Origin: Bacillota bacterium
Lineage (GTDB): Bacteria; Bacillota; Clostridia; Christensenellales; DTU072
Direction of reading: 5' to 3'
Assembly: GCA_023394875.1 (NCBI GenBank)
Contig: JAEXAB010000003.1
Coordinates: forward strand, 248,001 to 312,000
Length of the DNA: 64,000 bases
In this document: piece by piece, positions 37,301 to 44,648 of the stretch
Layout: each line of letters starts with the position of its first letter
How positions within the stretch are numbered: position 1 is the first letter of the stretch
Notes under the pieces: model-generated
The model's input: the letters and a program-made list of their open reading frames with translations, nothing else
What the model was told of the DNA's origin: nothing
Databases searched by the model: none
Made by a program: the position numbers and the translations under genes

Positions 37301-40300
37301 CTTGAAGTACCGCTATAATTGGGGTTGTTGATAGTAAAGATTACGTTGTATTCACCGACTCTAAGATAAGTTTCGGTATATAATAGACCAGTAGACACAC
37401 TGTAAAAACTGAAACTACCGCTGACAACGTCTGCCGAATTTACTTTGTTGGTATAAGTAACGGTGGGGTTAACGTAACCCTTGTACGTATAGATTCGGTT
37501 ACCTAAATCTCCAAAATCAATTCCTAATGTGCGTTTATTTACGGTAATCAGACAACTTGTAATGATAGTTTCAAAACTATCGGTATCGGTAGGGGTAAAT
37601 TTTACGTCTATAAAGTGAGAACCCACTTCAAACATTCTGGAATTTTCGGGAGTAATGGTAGCAAGGCTTAACGTATACCAGCCTTGGGGTAACGTATAAT
37701 ACTCTGCCGACAAACCATAACCTTTCTTTAATATCCTTACGTTCTTAGTTATAGTAATATCGTCAATGCTGTTTATTGTATGTCCGTAAATTATATTTTG
37801 TATTTGTACGTTGCCAAAATCAGCCCGCGCTTTACCCACTATTACTTCGCATTCTTTATAAATAAAATCAAAGTTGCGCAAATTCTCCGCCGACGGAACA
37901 AAGCATAGATACATCAGTTTTGCGCCCACAGTGGCCTCGTCGTAATTCAACATTTCTTCTATGTAGGCTTCTTTACTTATATCAACGGCCGGATTATAGA
38001 AGCGGCTGACCACGACAAAAGACCCTGTTACCGGCTTAACGGTTTCTACAAGTCTGTTGTTCCTGTATTCGTGATAGGTATATCTGACGTTCCAGTTAGA
38101 ACTTACCGCTACCTGACTTAACGGTTGCAGATAAGTTATATGGCTGTCTAAGTTATTGGGATTAAAGCCTAAAGTGGGGTAAGAAATACTAAGCCTTGTA
38201 TTGCCTGTTGAAACTTTGTTAATTGTCAAAGTAACAAATACATCAAAGCTGTTTTCATAGTTAATTTCATTAATTGCTACCTTGGCTACGTAAACTCCGG
38301 CGTTTTCGGGCACGCCGTCAAAAAGTTCGGATATTGGAACTAAGTTTTCTTCCACCGCCATTTCGTTATAAGAACCGATACTTCCGTCATAGTAATAATA
38401 GGTGAAAGAAAAATTGAGTCCGTTATAAACAACCCTATTGGGACCGGTGCCCAGACTAGCTACAGGTGTCGGGTTCTTTTCTGCCTGATAAACGGCTACT
38501 ACGTTATTAGCCTCAACGTTTAGTTGCTTTTTCCTTATTACAAACTCTTGCGTCCAACTTCCCTTATAGTTACATCTACTTTGATTAATTTCTATAGATA
38601 CAAGATAATTTCCGGAGTTTGAAGGTATTTCCGACGTATAATCTCCCTCTTCTCCCACTTCGTTAAGTCTGGTATATTGAACAATGGCATATTGAGCAAG
38701 GTCGTTACCAAATTCTCCCGGCAATGCCGAAGTAAGGCTGAAATTCAACATTTTGGGACTGCCGTCATAGTCGAAATAAACTTTGCCGTCTCCTGCTTTA
38801 TTATTTACGTTTAAGTTTACTTCATCGCTGTTATTAATCTTTACCGTTACCGTACGACTAACCAATGCGTAGTTTTCGTCTCTTACAAAAACACCGGCTT
38901 CGGTAGTGGTAAATACTATGGCGCCCCCTACTCCGATTGTATAATTAATGGCGCAGAACTGCACGACTATGGTCATTGTTCCCGCTTGCGGATTTGTATA
39001 GGCTGGAGAAGTCTTTTCAAGTCCTGTTATGCGGAAATAACCTATTATGTTGTCCGCCGACTTGTAATAATAATATTTTCCGTCGGTTAGGTTATAGCAG
39101 GTTATATACGTACTCATTTTTTGACTTAGCCCGTTACTGGTCTCATAAACATCTTCGTCAAAATCAATTTCCGCAAGACTGCTACCATAGTCAATGGTAC
39201 TTACATTAATGCCGTTAATATTTGGCTCGGCTTGTCTTATTAAGAAAGTCCCCGTCCTTATTCCGTAATATCTGCTGTGATTAAGCAGTTCGCAACGGTA
39301 ATAATAAGTTCCCGCATTGATAGGAAGAGCTGTAGAAAAAGTAACGTTGTCGGTAGAATAAAACACCGAAATATTGATACCGGAAATTAGCGTGCCGCCG
39401 TCTATTCTTATTTGGGCTTTGATTGCTTTGCCGCTGCCGTCAAAAACCTGTTGGGTGTTGGTAACCTCAATAGTGGCTTTCTGCTTGAAAATAAGTGTCA
39501 TTGCCCTTGCTGTGGGATTTTCACTGAACATTGTGCTTACTTCAAAGGTATACAGAAGGTCGGTTTGGTTTATGGTTACGTTAAGTCCGTTCCAACTGGT
39601 TGTTCTTTCGTCGGTGGTGGCAATACCCACGCCCGTTGTCTTAAAGTAAGTTAAAATATAAGCGTTATTGGCTGTGGTGGTAAATCTCGCTCTAACCGAA
39701 ATTTTGTCCCCTCTCTTGAAAACCGGCTGAGCTACGTATGCCGACATAACACCGCTATCCGACATTGTGGCAAAGGACAAAGTAACGTCGCTTGTCGATA
39801 CCTGCTTGTCAACCGACGTGCCGTCTCCTAATTGATATTTATAAGTAAAAGCATAGTCGGCAACGTCCACTTTTATAAAGTAAACGATATTGCCGATAGC
39901 CTTATTTCCCACGTAATCGCAAGTTATCAGTTCTATGGCATAAGTGCCGCTGGTGTGATAAACAGTTTGTCCGCCCGACGTGTCTTTTAGCGGTAAAATC
40001 AGATTGTTATAGTAATATGTAGTCGGCGACTCAATGGTACAGAACACTCCGTCGGCGTCCTCTACGTCAAAACCGTTGCTGGTCTGTCCGTAGGTTGGTA
40101 TTTCTTCCTCGGGACCAAGTCGCCTGATTTTGTAATAAACAAGCTGTGAACTTGGGTTTACTCCGTGAGCAATATCCCCGCCGCGCAAAGTAAGACTGTC
40201 ATTTGTAAGCAAAGGCTTTGCGTCGGAAAGACAAAGGTCAACGCCGGTAATCTTACTGACAGTTACAGCACCTTCGGTCACGTTTTCGGTAAGATAAGTA

Positions 40301-41616
40301 ATTTTATTGGTAAAATACGCTCCGTTATCTACGTACTTTGTATAAAACGTGCTGCTTGTGTTAAGTTGGGGGCTGTAAGCCGCCAAACCGTCTAAGTAGT
40401 AAGTAAAAGTTCTGCTTACGCTCATATCGACGTTGTCGTACCGCCAAAGCGTTACCGTGATATTAATAACGGGATTGGTAGATGGTAAAACTCGAAAATA
40501 CGCCATTTCTCCGGAATAGTCGGAACTTATGTCGTAGCTTTGTCCGCCGTGACTGAATTGAGAAATTCTTTCTAACTGACTGGAAGAAAAATTGAAGTTA
40601 ATTATTGTCCTGTTGTTGGAGTTATCGGTAAGGAATAGTTTTCTAAAGAACCTGCCTTCTGTTACCGTGCCCGAACCGTTGTTGGTTTTGTTTAATGCCA
40701 AAGTAAGTGAACCTTTCTGCAGATATGTGCCAAGCTTTATAATATCGTTGGCTTTTACCATATCGCTAGGAGCTGCCGCTATTCTGTTGCCGTCGATATT
40801 GACTATCCCGCTGTTATTTTCGTTCTGCTCTATAGCAACGCCCGTTTCGGTTAGGTATTCTACCAAAAAGCCCATACTCTTGATAGCTATAGAAAACTGG
40901 AAGCCAACTTTTTGGAAGTTGTTCATTTCCAGCTTTATGTAAGGACTTTCCGCTGCTACAAATACGCTTGGTAAAGTCAAAGACCCTGCCGTCTTTTTTG
41001 CATTGGGGTCGTAAGAATCCTCTAATCCGAAAGAGTTGGTATATTTGTTGGAATATAAAATGGGCGCCGGAGTTTCTAAAGTGTTGTCGTATTCACCGCC
41101 AAAATAAGTTACCGTATAATCGCACAAATCGGCGCCGTCCATTACGGTGGGATTGGCATATACAAAATACGGAGTGATTTTTACCACGACAAGTTTATCC
41201 AAAATTGCTTGGGCAAACTCTCCGGTAGTTTCTATTCCGACGTAAGCTACAAGCCTTAGGTCATTGGAATATTCGTCAATTCTTATATAACCGTTACTGT
41301 CCCCGGTGTTAGGGTCCCCTGTTAGTATCGGCACGCCGGTACCTTCGGCTTTGAAATCGCCAAACTGGTTTCCGCTCTGACCAAGCAAGGTAAGAGGATT
41401 ATTACTAGTGTAGACCAAAGGATTAGCCGCTCTGTCCACGCTTTTTACGTATCCGCCGTTTTGGGTATAAGTAATAACAACTGCATTGGCATGGGAATCC
41501 GATACGTTACCGGGTAAAATAAGACCTATAAGAGCACTCGCCAAAATAAGAATAAACAGCAGAAAAGCAGTTCCTGCTTTCTTTATTCCGCCTTTAATAA
41601 CAAAGCTCCTACCCAT
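31399..41616 (-). CDS. Giant surface protein (3405 aa) with about 25 MBG-type repeats
   Basis: The ATG at 41616 (GGAGG 6 nt upstream) starts a basic N-region and signal segment (about 14-35, LLFILILASALIGLILPG). The ectodomain has an N-terminal non-repetitive region of about 700 residues. Then roughly 25 beta-sandwich repeats follow, recognisable by the ending N-A-G-x-Y-x-V-x-V-x-I-x-D-x-N-Y-x-G, as in MBG domains, plus a YDG-type unit (VKDKVYDGVSAL) near the C-terminus. A single TM (about 3358-3380) and a basic tail anchor it to the membrane; there is no LPXTG. Repeats are diverged at DNA level, so the gene is unlikely to be an assembly collapse. Stalk or adhesin function is likely but unproven. 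Confidence 0.88.
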   Translation of the reverse strand: MGRSFVIKGGIKKAGTAFLLFILILASALIGLILPGNVSDSHANAVVITYTQNGGYVKSVDRAANPLVYTSNNPLTLLGQSGNQFGDFKAEGTGVPILTGDPNTGDSNGYIRIDEYSNDLRLVAYVGIETTGEFAQAILDKLVVVKITPYFVYANPTVMDGADLCDYTVTYFGGEYDNTLETPAPILYSNKYTNSFGLEDSYDPNAKKTAGSLTLPSVFVAAESPYIKLEMNNFQKVGFQFSIAIKSMGFLVEYLTETGVAIEQNENNSGIVNIDGNRIAAAPSDMVKANDIIKLGTYLQKGSLTLALNKTNNGSGTVTEGRFFRKLFLTDNSNNRTIINFNFSSSQLERISQFSHGGQSYDISSDYSGEMAYFRVLPSTNPVINITVTLWRYDNVDMSVSRTFTYYLDGLAAYSPQLNTSSTFYTKYVDNGAYFTNKITYLTENVTEGAVTVSKITGVDLCLSDAKPLLTNDSLTLRGGDIAHGVNPSSQLVYYKIRRLGPEEEIPTYGQTSNGFDVEDADGVFCTIESPTTYYYNNLILPLKDTSGGQTVYHTSGTYAIELITCDYVGNKAIGNIVYFIKVDVADYAFTYKYQLGDGTSVDKQVSTSDVTLSFATMSDSGVMSAYVAQPVFKRGDKISVRARFTTTANNAYILTYFKTTGVGIATTDERTTSWNGLNVTINQTDLLYTFEVSTMFSENPTARAMTLIFKQKATIEVTNTQQVFDGSGKAIKAQIRIDGGTLISGINISVFYSTDNVTFSTALPINAGTYYYRCELLNHSRYYGIRTGTFLIRQAEPNINGINVSTIDYGSSLAEIDFDEDVYETSNGLSQKMSTYITCYNLTDGKYYYYKSADNIIGYFRITGLEKTSPAYTNPQAGTMTIVVQFCAINYTIGVGGAIVFTTTEAGVFVRDENYALVSRTVTVKINNSDEVNLNVNNKAGDGKVYFDYDGSPKMLNFSLTSALPGEFGNDLAQYAIVQYTRLNEVGEEGDYTSEIPSNSGNYLVSIEINQSRCNYKGSWTQEFVIRKKQLNVEANNVVAVYQAEKNPTPVASLGTGPNRVVYNGLNFSFTYYYYDGSIGSYNEMAVEENLVPISELFDGVPENAGVYVAKVAINEINYENSFDVFVTLTINKVSTGNTRLSISYPTLGFNPNNLDSHITYLQPLSQVAVSSNWNVRYTYHEYRNNRLVETVKPVTGSFVVVSRFYNPAVDISKEAYIEEMLNYDEATVGAKLMYLCFVPSAENLRNFDFIYKECEVIVGKARADFGNVQIQNIIYGHTINSIDDITITKNVRILKKGYGLSAEYYTLPQGWYTLSLATITPENSRMFEVGSHFIDVKFTPTDTDSFETIITSCLITVNKRTLGIDFGDLGNRIYTYKGYVNPTVTYTNKVNSADVVSGSFSFYSVSTGLLYTETYLRVGEYNVIFTINNPNYSGTSSFLCRINKDTLVPEQTPGIFEEATAVSYNKLMKNVVFNNGIMVAKNTGEQVSGTYRMLCGDEDRFEDTGIRKLYPIYFVPNDSENYETYGLDASYSIYLTVAKADVSSGLNVTIPTFTYGELMYNFSAATTFSYTTSIWTNGSNYAESQISGDYHYLTVTYAINNLPASGVISAGSYRVTTQIVDNNYAGQKIAFLEIQKKQAIIEVISNDKVFSNKSQTVTTQVTDIDGNQINETVLQAFYSNGIRTDSIPSEIGKYQVVLTLSSNNYTAEDVNTELTIRVDRTQITLTNTEQTYTIQRNLGVSLGLNTAVYSISFYDSANGIVYTNMPTNAGFYDIRLTFLADNNNGYFEVIVYPNTLVINKYSAKIIAPTDITAVYTNRRYALNYYTDPYGLSIVRTYCHEGSELYGEEEIYDVGQHKIKLTIVDDNYKGEMIINYNIVPANLSISIAPEFGHYVYNSEVAPVLITEGEVDFGTTERDVDGIFAIDIDDIKFLNVGVHTVKYTFIAQSEGVINRNYNPIQGQVSIIIVKKAIEPEFINIGLESGFYVNYDGKYHGVDAFLTEGVIYDRNGVNSDLRLTVYYNGITNLPREKGEYIVRAVISSKNYEGEKIAASNFVIDFGNPEIRIKPTLVLDNFSVGDTITTLDITGGKAYLEGTNNQINGRFVVTETNFTKANINKVQVQFEPELSDLYNIVVFEIDVNVSGINPLAGVVNNGEWTNNIIDIEHGGIYYGQVRVTVTPKSGVTPIFGVRTNNFDIRFQTVVVGFSDPSAYLESFGLLAFVNNSAIINVGQSVQVIFTPAGANADVYNIMRGYVAVDIEKADIPSDVEFSLKGFLGKDLNEINRVFRLYRNGSIFDLNGTLIIYSDSSYENLYDLNALLTVDDNNKEVYISFVTDNYKEINCPVILEIYQEIDSSSIIMGNVTKSYDGLPLNVSGLAISVINTQLPVDSQAISIRVFDSVGNESAGILVGNYTVIVYINDDNYYGSASFSFVITKQNISNNLTLTNYSSVYDSVVAPTPLFNSAAIDSAIYKVYYKLATALDSAYTLNIPNDAGSYKVKVVINSDIYEGNKVFDYTIQKLEIRLIANQVYSYVYGSNVVPDITFKYKDSETILSLGYIIYYYSDTYTKSNIMPINAGSYKAQVVLLDSNYTLNMSVGYAEFNYNITQRVTTITTLPTVISQTANSVTYNLKYGQRLSEARLSGGEATREGLAIDGYFMFSNGSAILNAGIHNVNVTFVPYNGNYATSTAIVQVVVAPADAAVSFTVLRASYNGSSRRSVISYTVAPANVSVSISFVNSQGEIVMNPINAGNYSVVVVSNDNNYVVTTSVSLDGTSNPIFVIAKAEANAVRSVRPRANPIAVGESLDKSSLTSGTDYGLIYYNGFNNPISGSFAFVQSSFVYMTAGTYTNVEYVFSPDDSNNFAKFRGTTEIIVNRAAATINITNNEFTYARSFQIPTFATTPSGLKVMHDITFVPFDLTDPSYVYNADHIINVGTYYFHVWVDDINYLDNKTEFSITIKKKELDMNFVSQNGSIVTQYQTTYGKRLDADFILYDYYNNQGKSGYLLKDEIVNGIHIKETYNIRYVSSEGTNVYNSQTAPSERGTYYVTVSLINKNYSATNTIIYKVDRGVIEDIRFDEVTLEKQVYGTTIVDPIITTSPSNVSYYIVYQGYNTTRPKAAGSYNITVYFNDENYDKKQISAMFKIARKDLEIINIAVKDKVYDGVSALEITGELKGVIYKDEVKLKMSATTLNNDIKVGYHYVTITSYELYGLDSTNYIVKQPNYSSQIKISSNKVEAAANSSFITSDRGFNEGTTVEFKIINTNANKTNLITKALGTESTVIGYTIKENGVETLIKDQFKVYVKIPEKYLGGNFEITPAGNLAGQTVIFDREGDYITFHASSSGQIVFTKSEFKYTFVVVVIAVGIVIVGIIVLFALNPMQRVSKTRDNSSQRDAIRKIRRGY

Positions 41617-41654
41617 CAATGCCTCCAAAATCCCAAAATAAGAGAGTTATATAT

Positions 41655-41684
41655 ATATTACTATATATAGGGGTATTGTGTCAA
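41655..41684 (-). promoter_or_regulatory. Predicted sigma-A promoter of the giant-protein/valS operon
   Basis: -35 TTGACA, 18 bp spacer, -10 TAATAT (minus strand), about 40 bp upstream of the ATG. Confidence 0.6.
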
Positions 41685-41732
41685 TGCTTTATCGGAATTT
41701 TAAGACTATATAAAGGCATATAAAAAAACAAT

Positions 41733-41752
41733 CGGGGAGCAATCGCTCCCCG
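41733..41752 (-). terminator. Terminator of the Crp/Fnr gene
   Basis: Perfect 8-bp GC-rich arms CGGGGAGC and GCTCCCCG are followed on the minus strand by ATTGTTTTTTTAT. Confidence 0.85.
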
Positions 41753-41758
41753 CAAATT

Positions 41759-42457
41759 CTATTCGTCGGCTTCTTCCACAATTTTTTTGAGTTTTTCTAA
41801 GTCGGTTATGCAAATAAGGTCCTTTCTGAAGGTAAAAATATTGTCGTTATCGCGCATTTTCATCATTTCTCTGGACATGCTGGGCCTACTGACGTTAAGG
41901 AATTTTGCCATTTGGTTACGATCCATTCCAAGATGAACTTCCAAACTGTTCTGCGCCAAATATTTATCGTATATAAGTTTGGCAATTTTCCTGCGCATTC
42001 CTCTTATCGTCATATAGCCGTTGTTGCTTTCAAGGTCTATGATTTTTTGGCTCAATGCCTTAAACGCGTTATTTATTATTTTTTTGTGATAATCGCAGTT
42101 GGAGTTACAGTAATTAAGAAGACTGCAAGAGTCAATATAAAGGAGAGTGCAATCCCTTGCCGAAGCTACATAAAATTTAAGTTCACTTTGGGTAAAACAT
42201 TGTTCCAAACCGAACATTCCCCCATCTATTATGGAAGAAATAACCTCTCTTTCTCCGTTGTTTTTTATTACGAACTCCACGATATTACCGTCTATTACTA
42301 TACATATTTCGGTGGGTTTATCGTTGGGTCTTGCTATTATCGTGCCTGTGTATTTTTTTACTATTCTTGCCGATAAACAGTCAAAAACCGCCTCAACTTC
42401 TTTGTCGGTAAGGTCCTCAAACAGCGCATTTTTCTTAATTTGCTTAAAAAATTTCAT
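41759..42457 (-). CDS. Crp/Fnr-family transcriptional regulator
   Basis: The 232-residue protein has an N-terminal cyclic-nucleotide-binding-like beta barrel (about 8-125; IVIDGNIVEFVIKNNGEREVISSIIDGGMFG around 55-90), a dimerisation helix, and a C-terminal winged HTH (GMDRNQMAKFLNVSRPSMSREMMKM near 180-204). The typical cAMP-binding RxS pair is absent. Several Cys residues lie at about 118-125 (LLNYCNSNCDY), but the FNR cluster pattern is not present; the effector is unknown. ATG at 42457 has GGAG 8 nt upstream. Divergent from the gene at 42610. Confidence 0.92.
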   Translation of the reverse strand: MKFFKQIKKNALFEDLTDKEVEAVFDCLSARIVKKYTGTIIARPNDKPTEICIVIDGNIVEFVIKNNGEREVISSIIDGGMFGLEQCFTQSELKFYVASARDCTLLYIDSCSLLNYCNSNCDYHKKIINNAFKALSQKIIDLESNNGYMTIRGMRRKIAKLIYDKYLAQNSLEVHLGMDRNQMAKFLNVSRPSMSREMMKMRDNDNIFTFRKDLICITDLEKLKKIVEEADE

Positions 42458-42503
42458 TTTCCCTGCTCCGTAGAATTGTTGCAAAAGCAACCGAATTTAG
42501 ACC

Positions 42504-42532
42504 ATTATTGCACCGAAAAATAAATCTGTCAA
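42504..42532 (-). promoter_or_regulatory. Predicted sigma-A promoter for the Crp/Fnr gene
   Basis: -35 TTGACA, 17 bp spacer, -10 AATAAT with TGC extension (minus strand). A small hairpin (GTTGC/GCAAC, 42478-42491) lies in the leader. Confidence 0.65.
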
Positions 42533-42555
42533 GCATATTTATTAAATTGAAAAAG

Positions 42556-42584
42556 TTGTAATCACGTTTCGTCTGTGCTATAAT
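42556..42584 (+). promoter_or_regulatory. Predicted sigma-A promoter for the 42610 gene and AEC transporter
   Basis: -35 TTGTAA, 17 bp spacer, -10 TATAAT with TGC extension. It is back-to-back with the Crp/Fnr promoter 24 bp away, so the regulator could control both. Confidence 0.7.
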
Positions 42585-42609
42585 GATTTTACTATATACG
42601 GAGCAAAGT

Positions 42610-43293
42610 ATGAACGGCGCAGATAACTTGATTTTTTCCATAAACGAGCTTATGAAAACCAACCTTCTTAATTCCCTTGAGGGCATAAAAAAGGTTCTTA
42701 TTTCCATAGCCAATGAAGAAGAATTGACCAAAGCCTTAAAAAAAGCCGCCACCGGCTTTGATTTTAACTCCGAATTTGAAAAAGCCTTTATAAAAAAACA
42801 ACTCCCCAAAGACACCAACAATTACGTAGCCTTGATAAGCGCAACTTTGTACGCTTTAGACCAAGGCAGTATCGGTCTTGAAGAGTTGCTTAGTATAATT
42901 TATCCTGATATTGAGGCTAGCAAAGCCTACGCGTCTTTTCTGAATGAATTGATTACCCGATACCGGTCGGAGTTCATCAATCTAGTCAAAGGAGAACCAA
43001 ACGAAGTAGTTTTGGATACCAAACCCAAAGATTTGGAAAAAATGAATCAGGAAATAAAAGAGTACGTACGCTTGTTATCGGCAAAGATAGAAAGCGATAA
43101 AACCTTAGATAAATTAATAAAAGAAGACGCACTAACCTGTCTTTACGGACTTAGCTATTCTTTAGATTATAACGACACTTTGTTACTAAGAGTTATCTAT
43201 ACCGGACTTATTAATACTTTCTTTCTTTATAGGCTTAATTATGAAGAGTTAAAAGGACTTTCCCGCCTCTTAAAATTATACGGGGTCTTGTAA
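42610..43293 (+). CDS. Helical cytoplasmic protein of unknown function
   Basis: The 227-residue protein is predicted to be mostly alpha-helical and Leu/Lys/Glu-rich, without signal peptide or TM. I do not recognise a family. Start ATG at 42610 has GGAG 6 nt upstream. It abuts the AEC transporter gene (stop TAA then ATG with no gap), so the two are co-expressed. Confidence 0.75.
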   Translation: MNGADNLIFSINELMKTNLLNSLEGIKKVLISIANEEELTKALKKAATGFDFNSEFEKAFIKKQLPKDTNNYVALISATLYALDQGSIGLEELLSIIYPDIEASKAYASFLNELITRYRSEFINLVKGEPNEVVLDTKPKDLEKMNQEIKEYVRLLSAKIESDKTLDKLIKEDALTCLYGLSYSLDYNDTLLLRVIYTGLINTFFLYRLNYEELKGLSRLLKLYGVL

Positions 43294-44214
43294 ATGTTAT
43301 TCGGAGAAACCGCCCTAACTGTACTTGTAATGCTCCTTTACGGAATTCCCGGCTTTATTTTAGTAAAAGTAAAAGCGGTAAAACCTGAATCCATATCGGC
43401 TTTTGCCAAAGCCCTATTATTTGTATATCAACCTTGCCTTACCTTATATTCTTTCCAAAAAGTCACTTATACGCCCGAACTTTTCCGTAATATGGGGATT
43501 TTTATCGGCATCAGCGCGTTAATGCAGATAGGTTTTCTTATGTTTTTCTTCTTATTATTAAGAAAAAAATACGACGATACCAGATACCGTATATTCACTG
43601 TGGCGTCCACTTTCGGCAACGTGGGCTTTTTAGGGGTACCCTTATTGGAAGCGTTACTACCCCAGTTCCCCGAAGCGGTAGCTTATAGTTCTGTATTTAT
43701 CATATCAATGAACCTTATCTGCTGGACTTTCGGCTCCTTTATCATAACAGGCAACAAAAAGTTCTTCAGCATCAAAAAATTAATACTAAACCCCCCGATT
43801 TTGACTTTATTTGTGGCGCTTCCCCTCTTCTTTGCAAAAATATCGTTGCCTACGCCACTAATGAACGGAGTAACCGCCGCCGCAAAGACCACCGCGCCAC
43901 TTTGTATGCTAATCCTTGGTATGCGCTTTGCCACAGTCAAGAAAAATGAGTTTTTCCAGGACAAAATGGTCTATTTGAATACCGCTATAAAACTGCTGGT
44001 ATTCCCTATGGTAGGCTACCTTATTACTCACTGGATGCCCATAGATTATGCCATGAAGGCAACGTTATTTATTTTATGCTGTTGTCCTACGGCAAGCGTT
44101 GTGCTTAATCTGAGCGAAATTTACGACAACGGTCAGCGTTTTGCCGCCAACGTCGTTTTGATGACTACACTTTTTACCATAATTACCATACCCCTTTTAT
44201 TAATGATTTTATAA
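43294..44214 (+). CDS. AEC-family (auxin efflux carrier) transporter
   Basis: The 306-residue integral membrane protein has about 8-10 TM segments. The N-terminal half has FVYQPCLTLYSFQKV, and the family's first signature appears as STFGNVGFLGVPLLEALL near 103-120. The second half contains NPPILTLFVALPLFF and a K-T-T-A-P-L-C-M-L-I-L-G-M segment. Bacterial AEC members export or exchange malate, other organic acids or amino acids; the substrate here is unknown. Confidence 0.9.
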   Translation: MLFGETALTVLVMLLYGIPGFILVKVKAVKPESISAFAKALLFVYQPCLTLYSFQKVTYTPELFRNMGIFIGISALMQIGFLMFFFLLLRKKYDDTRYRIFTVASTFGNVGFLGVPLLEALLPQFPEAVAYSSVFIISMNLICWTFGSFIITGNKKFFSIKKLILNPPILTLFVALPLFFAKISLPTPLMNGVTAAAKTTAPLCMLILGMRFATVKKNEFFQDKMVYLNTAIKLLVFPMVGYLITHWMPIDYAMKATLFILCCCPTASVVLNLSEIYDNGQRFAANVVLMTTLFTIITIPLLLMIL

Positions 44215-44222
44215 AAAAAAAA

Positions 44223-44240
44223 CCACCGCTTTCGCGGTGG
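44223..44240. terminator. Terminator between the AEC gene and the DUF1858 gene
   Basis: Perfect 7-bp arms CCACCGC and GCGGTGG with a 4-nt loop. On the minus strand a run of ten T follows, making a strong terminator for the DUF1858 gene. The plus-side T-tract is weaker. Confidence 0.85.
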
Positions 44241-44266
44241 CTAAAATCAGATTTTTCCTTTTATTA

Positions 44267-44473
44267 TTAAGATTGCGCGGCTTCGTTTAGTGCAGCCAAC
44301 ATTTCTTCGGGGTCATAGCCGTGAACCATAGCCGCTTGAGCTATTGTTTCTCCGTGGCTAAGAGCGCAGCCAAGACAGTGCATACCATACTCTCCCAAAA
44401 CGTTTGCCATTGCTTCCATATTTACGCCTTCGGTTTGGAAAGCTTCTATTAATAATGTGTCTTTTGTGAACAT
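44267..44473 (-). CDS. DUF1858 redox-disulfide protein
   Basis: The 68-residue protein has the motif GMHCLGCALSHGETIAQAA (residues 30-48) with a CxxC pair. It matches the small DUF1858 family often encoded near hybrid-cluster proteins in anaerobes. Predicted role is thiol redox chemistry or iron-sulfur binding, without experimental support. RBS AGGAGG and its own promoter and terminator indicate a monocistronic gene. Confidence 0.9.
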   Translation of the reverse strand: MFTKDTLLIEAFQTEGVNMEAMANVLGEYGMHCLGCALSHGETIAQAAMVHGYDPEEMLAALNEAAQS

Positions 44474-44504
44474 TGTTATATCCTCCTGTTGTTATTTCTC
44501 TATT

Positions 44505-44533
44505 AGTATAATCCATTTTACCCGTTTTTACAA
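44505..44533 (-). promoter_or_regulatory. Predicted sigma-A promoter for the DUF1858 gene
   Basis: -35 TTGTAA, 17 bp spacer, -10 TATACT (minus strand). Confidence 0.65.
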
Positions 44534-44580
44534 GTCATTTTTGACTTACGTAAGATTTTTTCAAACTTTTTTGTTTGCAT

Positions 44581-44608
44581 GTATAACCTTCCGACAACGG
44601 TTAATAAT
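44581..44608 (+). promoter_or_regulatory. Candidate forespore (sigma-F/G-like) promoter
   Basis: GTATA (44581) and GGTTAATAAT (44599) resemble the two halves of sigma-F sites, but the 13-bp spacing is shorter than usual. They lie about 40 bp upstream of the SpoIIQ-like gene, where no good sigma-A site was found. Confidence 0.3.
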
Positions 44609-44648
44609 CGTAGGGACAACTAAAAAACAATCCATTCGGAGGTATTAT

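Noticed and set aside
31399..41616. Possible DNA tandem-repeat array or assembly artefact in the 10-kb gene
   Set aside because: The repeats are diverged in sequence and length and keep one long frame, so they are protein-level domain repeats.
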